A DNA stretch of 12,012 nucleotides from an uncultured Lysobacteraceae bacterium (GTDB taxonomy: Bacteria; Pseudomonadota; Gammaproteobacteria; Xanthomonadales; Rhodanobacteraceae). The position numbers and the translations under genes were made by a program. The notes under the pieces are model-generated. The model saw only the letters and a list, made by a program, of their open reading frames with translations, had not been told where the DNA came from and did no database searches. The stretch is taken from NCBI GenBank assembly GCA_946482585.1, contig CAMLSI010000116.1:1-12012 (forward strand), in the 5' to 3' direction. Shown here piece by piece: positions 6,293 to 12,012 of this stretch (positions are counted from its first letter, which is position 1; each line of letters starts with the position of its first letter).

Positions 6293-7575
6293 ACCTGCGC
6301 CGACGCCTCGCATTCGCCGCGATCGTGTTGCTGCCGGTGCTGCTGTTCGCCGGCGCGTGGTTGCTGCTGCTGTTCCGGCAGCAGGGCGGCATGGCGCCGT
6401 TTCGCGTGCCGATCGGCGCGGCGCGTGCGGTGTCCGCCGACGCGGCCGCGATCGAACGCGGCCGCGCGCTCGCGACGATCGGCAACTGCGCCGGCTGCCA
6501 CACCGCGCGCGGCAGCCCGGCCTATGCCGGCGGACGCGCCTTCGCGACGCCCTACGGCACGGTCTACAGCAGCAATCTCACCGCCGACCCGGAGCAGGGC
6601 ATCGGCGCCTGGTCGGCCGCCGAATTCCGTCATGCGATGCGCCACGGCGTCAGCCGCAACGGCGTGCAGTCGCCGGTGTTCCCGTATGCGAACTTCGCGC
6701 GGCTCGACGATGCCGAGCTCGACGCGTTGTTCGCGTTCCTCGCGACCGTACCCGCCGTCGCGACGGCGCCGCCTGCCGACACGCTCGAGTTTCCGGCGAA
6801 CCTGCCCGGCGCGATGACGCTGTGGCGCCTGCTGTACTACCGGCCGACGCCCCGCACCGCGACGACGGATTCCGCGACATCGCTGCAGCGCGGCGCCGCC
6901 CTCGTCGAAGGCATCGGTCACTGCGCGGTCTGCCACGGCACGCGCGGCACGTTCGCCTCGCTGGCGGCCGGCACCGACCTCGGCGGCGGCCGCGTGCAGG
7001 GCTGGCATGCGCCTGCGCTGAACGCGCAGACGCTCGCGCACTACGCACCGGGCGCCGTCGCCGACTACCTGCGCGGAGGCGCCGTCGAAGGACACGCCGC
7101 CTACGGCAAGATGGCCGACGTCGTCGCGCAGAACCTGCAGCACCTGAGTCCGTCGGACGCGCGCGACATCGAAGCCTATCTGCGCGCGCTGCCGCCGCGA
7201 CCGCCGGCGCGGGAATCCGCGCGCCGCGAACTGCCGGCCGAACGGCGCGCGCTCGGCGATCGGCTGTATCGGCAGCATTGTGCCGACTGCCACGGCGACG
7301 ACGGCCGCGGCAAGGCCGGCAAGTATCCGGCGCTGACCTCGTCGTCGGCGATCACGGGGCCGGACCCGATCAACGCGATCAAGCTCGTGCTGTTCGGCGC
7401 AGTCGCGCCGGCCACGCCGCAAAATCCGCGGCCGTACACCATGCCGCCGTTCGCCCAGACCCTGTCGCCGGATGACGTCGCCGCACTCGTGAGCACGCTG
7501 CGCGCGCGCTGGGGCGACGGCTCGCGGCCGGTCGACGCGAACGACGTCGGCGCCTGGGGCGGCATCGAACCGTGA
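6289..7575 (+). CDS. Membrane-anchored triheme cytochrome c (AdhB-like dehydrogenase cytochrome subunit)
   Basis: 428 residues. Arg-rich N-terminus (MNLRRR) and a hydrophobic helix at 7-29, likely an uncleaved membrane anchor with the rest periplasmic. Three heme sites: CAGCH (C67, C70, H71), CAVCH (C212, C215, H216) and CADCH (C331, C334, H335). The first domain has the signature seen in alcohol or gluconate dehydrogenase cytochrome subunits (TPYGTVYSSNLTADPEQGIG, W/EF, RHGVSRNG). Axial Met candidates are clear for heme 2 (M275 in YGKMADVV) and heme 3 (M385 in YTMPPF), but the usual heme 1 position reads VFPY (F131) instead of a methionine. The family takes electrons from a membrane-bound dehydrogenase and delivers them to quinone or to a soluble cytochrome; the diheme protein encoded just upstream is the obvious acceptor. 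No flavin, PQQ or molybdenum dehydrogenase is adjacent. The stop overlaps the regulator's GTG by four bases (7572-7575). Confidence 0.9.
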   Translation: MNLRRRLAFAAIVLLPVLLFAGAWLLLLFRQQGGMAPFRVPIGAARAVSADAAAIERGRALATIGNCAGCHTARGSPAYAGGRAFATPYGTVYSSNLTADPEQGIGAWSAAEFRHAMRHGVSRNGVQSPVFPYANFARLDDAELDALFAFLATVPAVATAPPADTLEFPANLPGAMTLWRLLYYRPTPRTATTDSATSLQRGAALVEGIGHCAVCHGTRGTFASLAAGTDLGGGRVQGWHAPALNAQTLAHYAPGAVADYLRGGAVEGHAAYGKMADVVAQNLQHLSPSDARDIEAYLRALPPRPPARESARRELPAERRALGDRLYRQHCADCHGDDGRGKAGKYPALTSSSAITGPDPINAIKLVLFGAVAPATPQNPRPYTMPPFAQTLSPDDVAALVSTLRARWGDGSRPVDANDVGAWGGIEP

Positions 7576-8993
7576 AACTCTACGAGCACTATGCCGCCGA
7601 GATCGCCGCGCTGATCGCCAGCGGCGGACTCGCGCCCGGCGACCGGCTGCCCTCGGTGCGCGAGGCGCGGGCGCGCCGCGGCGTCAGTGCGTCGACCGTT
7701 TTCCAGGCCTATCAGAAGCTCGAACGCGAAGGCCTGATCCAGGCGCGCCCGCAATCGGGCTTCTACGTATCGGCGAATCCGATGCCCGGCGCGAGCGAAC
7801 TCGCGGTCGCGGCACCGGGCGGCGAGGCGAACGAAGTCGCGGTCAGCGAGCTCGTGTTCGCCGTGCTCGGCGCGGCCCGCTCCGGCGACGTCGCACCGCT
7901 CGGCTCGGCGTTTCCGGGACCCGACCTGTTCCCGCTCGCGCAACTGGCGAAGGCGGCCGCGAAAGGCCTGCGCCGGCTCGCGCCGCACGCCATCGTCGAC
8001 AATCTCGCGCCGGGCAATCCGCGCCTGCGCGAACAGATCGCACTGCGTTACCGCATCGACGGCATCCGGTTGCAGGCCGACGAAATCGTCATCACGAACG
8101 GCGCGCTCGAAGGGCTCAACGCGGCGCTGCAGGCCGTCACCCAGCCCGGCGACACCGTCGCGATCGAATCGCCGGCGTTCTACGCCGCGCTGCAGGCGAT
8201 CGAGCGGCTCAAGCTCAAGGCGCTGGAGATCCGCACCGACCCCGAACACGGCGTCGATGTGGACGCGCTCGCCGACGCGCTGTCGCGACAGCGCGTCGCC
8301 GCCTGCTGGCTGATGCCGACCTTCCAGAATCCGCTGGGCAGCCTGATGCCCGACGCGCGCAAACGCGCGCTGGTCGCGTTGCTCGCGCACCATGGCGTGC
8401 CGCTGATCGAGGACGACGTCTACGGCGAGCTGTATTTCGGCTCGCAGCGGCCGCGGCCGGCCAAGGCCTATGACGAGGCCGGTGTCGTGCTGCATTGTTC
8501 ATCTTTCTCCAAATGCCTCGCGCCGGGCTATCGCGTGGGCTGGATCGCCGCGGGCCGCGAGGCGCAGCGCATCCAGCGCCTCGTATTGATGACGACGATG
8601 GCGGCTTCCGTGCCGGCACAGACGGCGGTGCTGCACTACCTCGAGGACGGCGGCTACGACCGCCACCTGCGTCGCCTGCGCGCCACCCTGGCCGCGCGCA
8701 TGAATGCCGCGATGCAGGTCATCGAATCGGCGTTTCCGCGCGGCACGCGGCTCACGCGGCCGCGCGGCGGTTATTTCCTCTGGCTCGCGCTGCCGCCGGG
8801 CCTCGACGCGATGCGCCTGCACGAGGCGGCGCTGCGCGAGCGCATCGGCATCGCGCCGGGACACATCTTTTCGCCCGACCATCGCTTCAGCGACTGCCTG
8901 CGCGTCAACTGCGGCCACGCCGCCGACGACGTGCTGCCGGCACTGCAGCGGCTCGGCGCGCTCGCTCACGCACTGCAAAGGTCCACCGCATGA
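7572..8993 (+). CDS. MocR/YdcR-type GntR regulator with PLP aminotransferase domain
   Basis: 473 residues, start GTG inside the preceding stop (GTGA). The N-terminal winged helix (1-66) shows GntR hallmarks: LAPGDRLPSVREARARRGVS, STVFQAYQKLEREGLI and ARPQSGFYV. After a linker, a fold-type I aminotransferase domain (~105-470) carries the PLP set: N253 in FQNPLG, D281 and Y284 in EDDVYGEL, Schiff-base lysine K314 in CSSFSKCLAPGYRVGW, and R444 in DCLRVN. The whole protein resembles E. coli YdcR as I remember it, including HCSSFSKCL and the SGF/YYV turn. Such proteins are transcription factors that use PLP, alone or as an adduct with an amino compound, as effector; aminotransferase activity is usually minor. 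All PLP contacts checked are present, so cofactor binding is expected. Its location inside a cytochrome operon and the direct repeat upstream (5510-5564) suggest autoregulation. Confidence 0.93.
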   Translation: MKLYEHYAAEIAALIASGGLAPGDRLPSVREARARRGVSASTVFQAYQKLEREGLIQARPQSGFYVSANPMPGASELAVAAPGGEANEVAVSELVFAVLGAARSGDVAPLGSAFPGPDLFPLAQLAKAAAKGLRRLAPHAIVDNLAPGNPRLREQIALRYRIDGIRLQADEIVITNGALEGLNAALQAVTQPGDTVAIESPAFYAALQAIERLKLKALEIRTDPEHGVDVDALADALSRQRVAACWLMPTFQNPLGSLMPDARKRALVALLAHHGVPLIEDDVYGELYFGSQRPRPAKAYDEAGVVLHCSSFSKCLAPGYRVGWIAAGREAQRIQRLVLMTTMAASVPAQTAVLHYLEDGGYDRHLRRLRATLAARMNAAMQVIESAFPRGTRLTRPRGGYFLWLALPPGLDAMRLHEAALRERIGIAPGHIFSPDHRFSDCLRVNCGHAADDVLPALQRLGALAHALQRSTA

Positions 8994-9196
8994 AAACGCT
9001 GATCGTTCTGGGCTTCCTCGCCGTCATCGTCTACAACCTCGGCGCCGGCCTCTATTTCATGATGACCGACAAAGGCGGCAGCGCACGCATGGTCAAGGCG
9101 CTGACGCGGCGCATCGCGCTGTCGGTCGCGCTCGTGCTGCTCGTGCTCGTCGGCATCGCGTTCGGCTTCGTGCAACCGCATGGTCTGTCCGGCTGA
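8990..9196 (+). CDS. Small twin-transmembrane protein (DUF2909-like)
   Basis: 68 residues starting in an ATGA overlap with the regulator's stop. Two hydrophobic helices, about residues 3-25 (TLIVLGFLAVIVYNLGAGLYF) and 42-62, flank a charged loop (TDKGGSARMVKALTRR), and the protein ends in VQPHG. This pattern matches the DUF2909 twin-transmembrane family as I recall it. That family is usually encoded next to cytochrome oxidase assembly genes (the coxC/SURF1 region) and has no assigned biochemical function. Its presence here supports a respiratory role for the operon. Confidence 0.82.
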   Translation: MKTLIVLGFLAVIVYNLGAGLYFMMTDKGGSARMVKALTRRIALSVALVLLVLVGIAFGFVQPHGLSG

Positions 9197-9199
9197 AGC

Positions 9200-9511
9200 A
9201 TGAACCCCATCGTCGCGCTGAATCTGTCGCTGATCCTGCTGCTGCCGTGGTATCTCGTGCTCGGCATCGTGTACTGGCGCACGCGGCGCAAGCCCGCGAC
9301 CGCGGCGCAACGCGGCTTCGATCTCGCGGTCCTGCTGCTCGCGCTGACCGCCGCCGCGGCCGGCGGCTACTGGAGCCTCGCGCATGCCGACCCGAGCGCC
9401 GGCGCGATCTGGAAACAAGTGCTCGCGAGCCTGGTCGGCTACGGCCTGTTCCTGCTCGTGCTCGCGCTTGCGTTCCTGGCCCGGCGCAGCGGAGCATCGC
9501 GTCCGCGCTGA
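9200..9511 (+). CDS. Small three-helix membrane protein of unknown function
   Basis: 103 residues, ATG three bases after the preceding stop, so almost certainly the same transcript. Predicted transmembrane helices lie at about 5-26, 41-62 and 73-95, separated by a basic loop (WRTRRKPATAAQR) and by a short segment (HADPSAGAIWKQ). The C-terminus is Arg-rich (ARRSGASRPR). By the positive-inside rule the loop after helix 1 and the C-terminus are cytoplasmic. No family is recognised. The location next to a DUF2909-like protein and two cytochromes suggests a role at the respiratory membrane, by inference only. Confidence 0.75.
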   Translation: MNPIVALNLSLILLLPWYLVLGIVYWRTRRKPATAAQRGFDLAVLLLALTAAAAGGYWSLAHADPSAGAIWKQVLASLVGYGLFLLVLALAFLARRSGASRPR

Positions 9512-9548
9512 CCGCGGGCGCCGGATTCCTTCGCGGACGGAGAACACC

Positions 9549-9929
9549 ATGCATCGAGGTTCGTGCCTCTGCGGCGCCGTGCGCTTCGAAGTCGCTGTGC
9601 CGCTCGCGCGTCCCGACGCCTGCCATTGCACGATGTGCCGCAAGCAGTCGGGGCACTATTGGGCGTCGACCGACGTGCGGCGCGACGACCTCGCCATCCA
9701 CGGCGCCGAGCATCTGACCTGGTTCCAGTCGTCGGCGAAAGTACGGCGCGGCTTCTGCTCGACCTGCGGCGCCGCCCTGTTCTGGGACGCGGTTCAGCGC
9801 GACCGGATCGCCGTCGCGATGGGCGCGTTCGATGCGCCGACGCGCACATCGCTCGGCAAGCACATCTTCGTCGCCGACAAGGGCGACTACTACGAGATCG
9901 CCGACGGGCTGCCGCAGAGTCCGCAGTAG
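9549..9929 (+). CDS. GFA family (glutathione-dependent formaldehyde-activating enzyme-like) zinc protein
   Basis: 126 residues, ATG at 9549 preceded by GGAG (9539-9542). The start MHRGSCLCGAVRFEV is the classic GFA/CENP-V entry. Zinc-binding cysteines are C6, C8, C25, C27, C30 (CHCTMC), C70 and C73 (FCSTCGAALFW), giving the usual two-zinc scaffold. Length is normal for the family. Founding members were linked to the formaldehyde-glutathione reaction, but most members have no known substrate. It lies 37 bases after the three-helix membrane protein gene in the same direction, and could be the last gene of the cytochrome operon or independently expressed. A link to formaldehyde detoxification is suggestive only; no formaldehyde dehydrogenase is present here. 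Confidence 0.9.
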   Translation: MHRGSCLCGAVRFEVAVPLARPDACHCTMCRKQSGHYWASTDVRRDDLAIHGAEHLTWFQSSAKVRRGFCSTCGAALFWDAVQRDRIAVAMGAFDAPTRTSLGKHIFVADKGDYYEIADGLPQSPQ

Positions 9930-9962
9930 CGGCGCGATCGAGCGGCACTGCGGAAAATCGTT

Positions 9963-9984
9963 CGGGATTGCCGAAGCAATTCCG
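9963..9984 (+). promoter_or_regulatory. Dyad-symmetric candidate MarR operator
   Basis: ATTGC (9967-9971) and GCAAT (9976-9980) form a perfect inverted repeat around CGAA. Beyond one mismatched pair (9966/9981) it continues with CGG (9963-9965) and CCG (9982-9984), giving a 22-bp dyad with 8 of 9 base pairs. It overlaps the -35 element and spacer of the promoter in front of the MarR gene, 20 bases before its ATG. MarR dimers bind palindromes of this size and commonly repress their own promoters, so autoregulation is the natural reading. Confidence 0.55.
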
Positions 9985-9995
9985 GCTCCTACAAT
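9968..9995 (+). promoter_or_regulatory. Promoter of the MarR/zinc-ribbon pair, possibly leaderless
   Basis: TACAAT (9990-9995) matches the sigma-70 -10 consensus in 5 of 6 positions. TTGCCG (9968-9973) is a partial -35 with a 16-base spacer. Transcription should start near 10001-10004, at or just before the ATG at 10004, and no Shine-Dalgarno is visible in the short interval, so a leaderless mRNA is likely. Confidence 0.55.
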
Positions 9996-10003
9996 CCAGC
10001 CGC

Positions 10004-10459
10004 ATGTCCGAGATCGACGCCATCGCCGCCGAAGTCGCCCGCCTCTATCCGGCGATCTACGAGCGCCTGCATGCGCGCTGGTCGCTGACCGAGAAGCGCC
10101 CCAGCGCAGAATCGCTCGCGGTCCTGCAGCACCTCTGGCAGACCGGTCCGCTGACGGTCGGCGAAGCTGCGCAGCATTTCGAGCGCGCGCCGTCGGCAGT
10201 CAGCGAACTCGTGGATCGCCTCGAGGCCAATGACTGGGTCGCGCGCAGCCCGGACGGTCGCGATCGCCGCCGCACCCTGCTCTGGCTGACCGACGCCGGC
10301 CGCGCGGTGCTCGAGCGATCGCGCGACGTTCTCGAGCGCGAGGCGCTCGCCGCCGCGCTCGCACGCATGACCGGCGCGGAACGCGAACGACTCGTCGACG
10401 GCCTGCGCGCGCTGGTGGCGGCCGCCTCTTCTTCCCCCCCGACCCGGAGCGAACCATGA
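10004..10459 (+). CDS. MarR family transcriptional regulator
   Basis: 151 residues. N-terminal dimerisation helix (5-28), winged helix-turn-helix from ~35 to 100 with TGPLTVGEAAQHF, recognition helix APSAVSELVDRLEAN (62-76), and the diagnostic wing RSPDGRDRRRTLLWLTDAG including D87-R88-R89; a C-terminal helical region follows (102-140). Length is typical of MarR. There is no ribosome binding site before the ATG, and the -10 box lies 8 bases upstream. A dyad over the -35 suggests self-repression. It overlaps the following zinc-ribbon gene by ATGA. The ligand is unknown, and no oxidant-sensing cysteine is present because the protein contains no Cys at all. A C7 run lies in codons near the 3' end (10434-10440). 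Confidence 0.93.
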   Translation: MSEIDAIAAEVARLYPAIYERLHARWSLTEKRPSAESLAVLQHLWQTGPLTVGEAAQHFERAPSAVSELVDRLEANDWVARSPDGRDRRRTLLWLTDAGRAVLERSRDVLEREALAAALARMTGAERERLVDGLRALVAAASSSPPTRSEP

Positions 10460-10695
10460 GCCACACCCACGCCTGCGAGAGCTGCGGCATGAGCATCGAC
10501 AGCGGCGCGTACTGCCGCTATTGCGTCGACGCGAACGGCAACCTGCAGCCGTTCGAGGAACGCTTCGAACGCATGGTGCAATGGCTGCTGGGGCGCGAGC
10601 CCGAATTGCCGCGCGACACCGCCGAACGGCGCACGCGCGATTACATGCGCTCGATGCCGGCCTGGGCCGCGCATCCGGCACTGCAGCCGGACTGA
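10456..10695 (+). CDS. Small putative zinc-ribbon protein
   Basis: 79 residues starting in an ATGA overlap with the MarR stop, with GGAG at 10446-10449 as a ribosome binding site. The N-terminal part is a single treble of cysteines, C7/C10 in CESCG and C20/C23 in YCRYC, as in the Zn_ribbon_2 type of putative zinc-ribbon domain (CxSCGM...YCxYC). The rest is helical (FEERFERMVQWLLGREP) and ends in AAHPALQPD. Proteins of this type often pair with regulators or methyltransferase-like enzymes, but the function is unknown. Translational coupling to MarR suggests that it is either an accessory to, or a target of, that regulator. Confidence 0.82.
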   Translation: MSHTHACESCGMSIDSGAYCRYCVDANGNLQPFEERFERMVQWLLGREPELPRDTAERRTRDYMRSMPAWAAHPALQPD

Positions 10696-10741
10696 CCCGA
10701 TCGAGGACGCGGCGCCTCACGCGCATCGTCGCCGCGACGAC

Positions 10742-10762
10742 ATCGTCGTCCACGACGACGAT
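10742..10762 (+). terminator. Hairpin downstream of the zinc-ribbon gene
   Basis: ATCGTCGT (10742-10749) and ACGACGAT (10755-10762) form a perfect 8-bp stem with a 5-base loop, 46 bases after the zinc-ribbon stop. A GACGA arm just upstream (10736-10740) could pair alternatively. There is no T-run, so it is a weak terminator candidate. Confidence 0.35.
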
Positions 10763-10803
10763 TCGCCGTCCCGTCCACGAAACGGCGTCGGCCACACGCC
10801 CTC

Positions 10804-10824
10804 GCGCCAGTGCGCCAGTGCGCC
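10804..10824 (+). repeat. Short tandem repeat, 8-bp unit GCGCCAGT x 2.6
   Basis: GCGCCAGT occurs at 10804-10811 and 10812-10819, followed by GCGCC. It is too short to imply a specific function, and most likely reflects replication slippage in non-coding DNA. Confidence 0.6.
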
Positions 10825-10978
10825 GGCAAAGCTCCGTCCGCCGACGACGAACCCGGGAATGCCGTCCTTTCGTCAAGCCGTCGTGACGGCGCGTCGGCCC
10901 GATGCGCCTTTTGGGCTCAATCCCTTTTGATGCGTAGTGGAAATTCCGTGGGGACCGGCATGCGCGGATTGCTACATT

Positions 10979-11009
10979 GATACCCGACGATACGGCCGAC
11001 GGAGAAAGG
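10979..11009 (+). promoter_or_regulatory. GATAC direct repeat and strong ribosome binding site before the 91-residue gene
   Basis: GATAC occurs at 10979-10983 and 10989-10993, exactly 10 bp apart on the same helix face. The second copy extends to GATACGGCC, the same 9-mer found at 5558-5566 before the cytochrome operon. GGAGAAAGG (11001-11009) is a near-ideal Shine-Dalgarno and decides the ATG at 11012. TACATT (10973-10978) is a possible -10, but no good -35 is visible. Confidence 0.4.
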
Positions 11010-11011
11010 CC

Positions 11012-11287
11012 ATGGGCTTCAACTGGACCAGCATGCGCGCCGTGGCGATCAACCAGGAGCCGGACATCGCGCGCGAGACCCTGCTGAACATCCTGTTCGA
11101 GGCCATGCCTCAGGGACATTACCGCGTGCGCCAGTTGCCGACGCCGCGCGACGAATGGCCCACGTTCGAGATCCAGGTCGATGCCGAACTCTACAGCGGC
11201 GACCTGGACTCTGGTGTGACCTGGCGGCACGTCGCCGATGCCTTGCACGAGGACCAGCTCTGCGGCGTCCAGTGCCGCATCATCTGA
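11012..11287 (+). CDS. Small protein of unknown function (91 residues)
   Basis: The ATG at 11012 is chosen because GGAGAAAGG lies 2 bases upstream; an in-frame GTG at 10937 would add 25 residues (with two Cys) but lacks a ribosome binding site. The protein is soluble, without a signal or membrane segment, and acidic in its second half (EIQVDAELYSGDLDSG). Alternating patterns suggest a small alpha/beta fold: a helix near 18-32 (DIARETLLNILFEAM), strands at YRVRQL and TFEIQVDAEL, a helix WRHVADALHE, then a Cys-rich strand ending CGVQCRII. I do not recognise the family. It is monocistronic, followed by a hairpin. Confidence 0.75.
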   Translation: MGFNWTSMRAVAINQEPDIARETLLNILFEAMPQGHYRVRQLPTPRDEWPTFEIQVDAELYSGDLDSGVTWRHVADALHEDQLCGVQCRII

Positions 11288-11334
11288 CCGGAACGGCCGC
11301 ACCGGACGAAGGCGTTGCGGAGCACGTCGCGGCC

Positions 11335-11366
11335 ACGACAGCGCGTTTGAGCAAGCGCGCTGTCGT
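11335..11366 (+). terminator. Intrinsic-terminator-like hairpin between convergent genes
   Basis: ACGACAGCGCG (11335-11345) and CGCGCTGTCGT (11356-11366) form a perfect 11-bp stem; the 10-base loop can extend the stem by up to three more pairs. On the plus strand the arm ends in GTTTCC, a short T-run, so it best terminates the 91-residue gene whose stop lies 47 bases upstream. It could also block transcription from the convergent exonuclease gene. Confidence 0.7.
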
Positions 11367-11509
11367 TTCCCAGCCCGGACGGGATCGCGGTGCAGTCGCA
11401 GGGATGCCCGCCACCTCCCGCGATCCTGTCCTGGCGCTTTTTGGGGAATCCGGCAGTTGAGGCCGCAGCCGCGCGAATCCTTCTGCGTCGATCCGACCGC
11501 AGCGATGCG

Positions 11510-12012
11510 CTACGTCTCACCCGCGAGCCACGGCATCGCGTTCTCGTCCAGGTGTTCGAGCAAGTGCGCGAGCGTGACCACGTCCTGGCGGTTGTGTTCG
11601 ACCACGCGCATGAGCGGCGTGGTGCGTCCTTCGCGCAGGAAGCCGCGCCACGCGGCAGGCGCTTCCGAACCCGGCAGGTCGTCGTCGCGCGCGATGCGCA
11701 GCACTTGCCGCTCTATCGTCGCGAGCCGGCAATTCTCCCAGCGTCCGCGATAGCGGCGACGCACGGGATGCAGCAGATCCACGTGCGCGCGGCCGCGCAG
11801 CGGATCGGGCATTCGCTGCAGGCGATAGCGCGTGCTCAGCAGCGGCGCGTCGTAGCTGCGGCCGTTGTAACTCACGAGCACGGTATCGGGCCGCAGCCAG
11901 TCCGCGAACATCGCGAGCATCGCCGCCTCGCCGGCCATCGCCGTGAGATAGAGCTGACGCACGCGCAGCGCGCCGTCGCACCAGTCGGCGGCGCCGATCA
12001 TGAAGGCGCGCG
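11510..12012 (-). CDS. RNase H-like (YprB-type) exonuclease, C-terminal part, 5' end outside window
   Basis: Minus-strand frame open to the right edge, ending at TAG (11512-11510). An ATG at 12001-11999 is in frame, but the preceding codons continue the family pattern (AFMIGAADW, like AFLVG in relatives), so the true start is probably beyond the window. Counting from that ATG, visible family motifs are LRVRQLYLT, VSYNGRSYDAPLL with acidic D51, the HVDLLHP block (D75), EDDLPGSE-type DDDLPGSEAP (106-115), and EHNRQDVVTL with D140, matching the YNG..FD and HN..DV motifs of RNase_H_2/YprB DEDD exonucleases. The first catalytic DxE motif should lie outside the window. The role is probably 3'-5' nucleic acid trimming, but cellular substrates are unknown for most members. 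It converges on the 91-residue gene. Confidence 0.85.
   Translation of the reverse strand, partial: RAFMIGAADWCDGALRVRQLYLTAMAGEAAMLAMFADWLRPDTVLVSYNGRSYDAPLLSTRYRLQRMPDPLRGRAHVDLLHPVRRRYRGRWENCRLATIERQVLRIARDDDLPGSEAPAAWRGFLREGRTTPLMRVVEHNRQDVVTLAHLLEHLDENAMPWLAGET

Larger units (their letters stand above)
10696..11011. other. 316-bp gene-free stretch
   Basis: I see no supported gene here on either strand. It holds an 8-bp hairpin shortly after the zinc-ribbon stop (10742-10762), a short tandem repeat (10804-10824), an AT-richer patch at about 10908-10950 that contrasts with the surroundings and could contain promoter elements, and the GATAC repeats plus ribosome binding site of the next gene. 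Codon-like structure is absent: the longest forward frame gives Arg/Thr-rich translation. Confidence 0.6.

Noticed and set aside
10521..10886. 121-codon forward frame spanning the zinc-ribbon gene and the gap
   Set aside because: Arg/Thr/Ala-rich shadow sequence; the overlapping zinc-ribbon frame has proper cysteine motifs and an ATGA link.
10954..10974. Possible sigma-54 promoter (CCGGCATG ... TTGCTA) before the 91-residue gene
   Set aside because: The GG-to-GC spacing is 12 bases instead of the required 10, and the -24 element is poor.
10937..11011. N-terminal extension of the 91-residue protein from a GTG at 10937
   Set aside because: There is no ribosome binding site at the GTG, whereas GGAGAAAGG immediately precedes the ATG at 11012.
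1..12012. CRISPR array, tRNA, rRNA, transposase or integrase signatures
   Set aside because: I saw no regularly spaced long repeats, no cloverleaf-like segment and no mobile-element protein motifs in any frame.

Overview
The window is very GC-rich, with densely packed genes, 4-base stop/start overlaps and strong G/C third-position bias. The gene content fits a high-GC Pseudomonadota, and my best guess is a gammaproteobacterium of the Xanthomonadales/Lysobacter type. That rests on recalled family resemblance, not on a search.

Region 1 (1-5451) is a signalling and hydrolase stretch. It starts with the last 35 codons of an unidentified gene. A small receiver-domain gene (from 249) follows; it has lost about 8 residues between the phospho-acceptor Asp and the conserved Ser/Thr and has no stop of its own before the next gene, so it looks degenerate. 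Next come an exported metallo-beta-lactamase-fold hydrolase closely resembling methyl parathion hydrolase (730-1695) and a 1223-residue soluble CheB-CheR-PAS-histidine kinase-receiver fusion (1780-5451) in which every catalytic motif I looked for is present.

Region 2 (5452-9929) is a tightly coupled forward operon. It encodes a diheme c4-like cytochrome, a membrane-anchored triheme cytochrome of the AdhB type, a MocR/YdcR-type regulator (GntR helix-turn-helix fused to a PLP aminotransferase fold), a 68-residue DUF2909-like twin-transmembrane protein and a 103-residue three-helix membrane protein. The first four genes overlap by 4 bases at each junction. A GFA-type zinc protein follows after 37 bases. 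Upstream of the first cytochrome is a perfect 10-bp direct repeat with a 35-bp gap, the arrangement expected of a MocR-family operator. My reading is a self-regulated electron-transfer module controlled by a PLP-binding regulator. No dehydrogenase that would feed the cytochromes is in the window.

Region 3 (9930-10695) holds a MarR regulator overlapping a small zinc-ribbon protein. Its promoter has a TACAAT -10 box only 8 bases before the ATG, so the transcript may be leaderless, and a near-perfect 22-bp dyad covers the -35 region as a likely autoregulatory operator.

Region 4 (10696-12012) contains a 316-bp gene-free stretch, a 91-residue protein of unknown function with a strong ribosome binding site, an 11-bp perfect-stem hairpin between convergent genes, and on the minus strand the C-terminal part of an RNase H-like (YprB-type) exonuclease running off the right edge.
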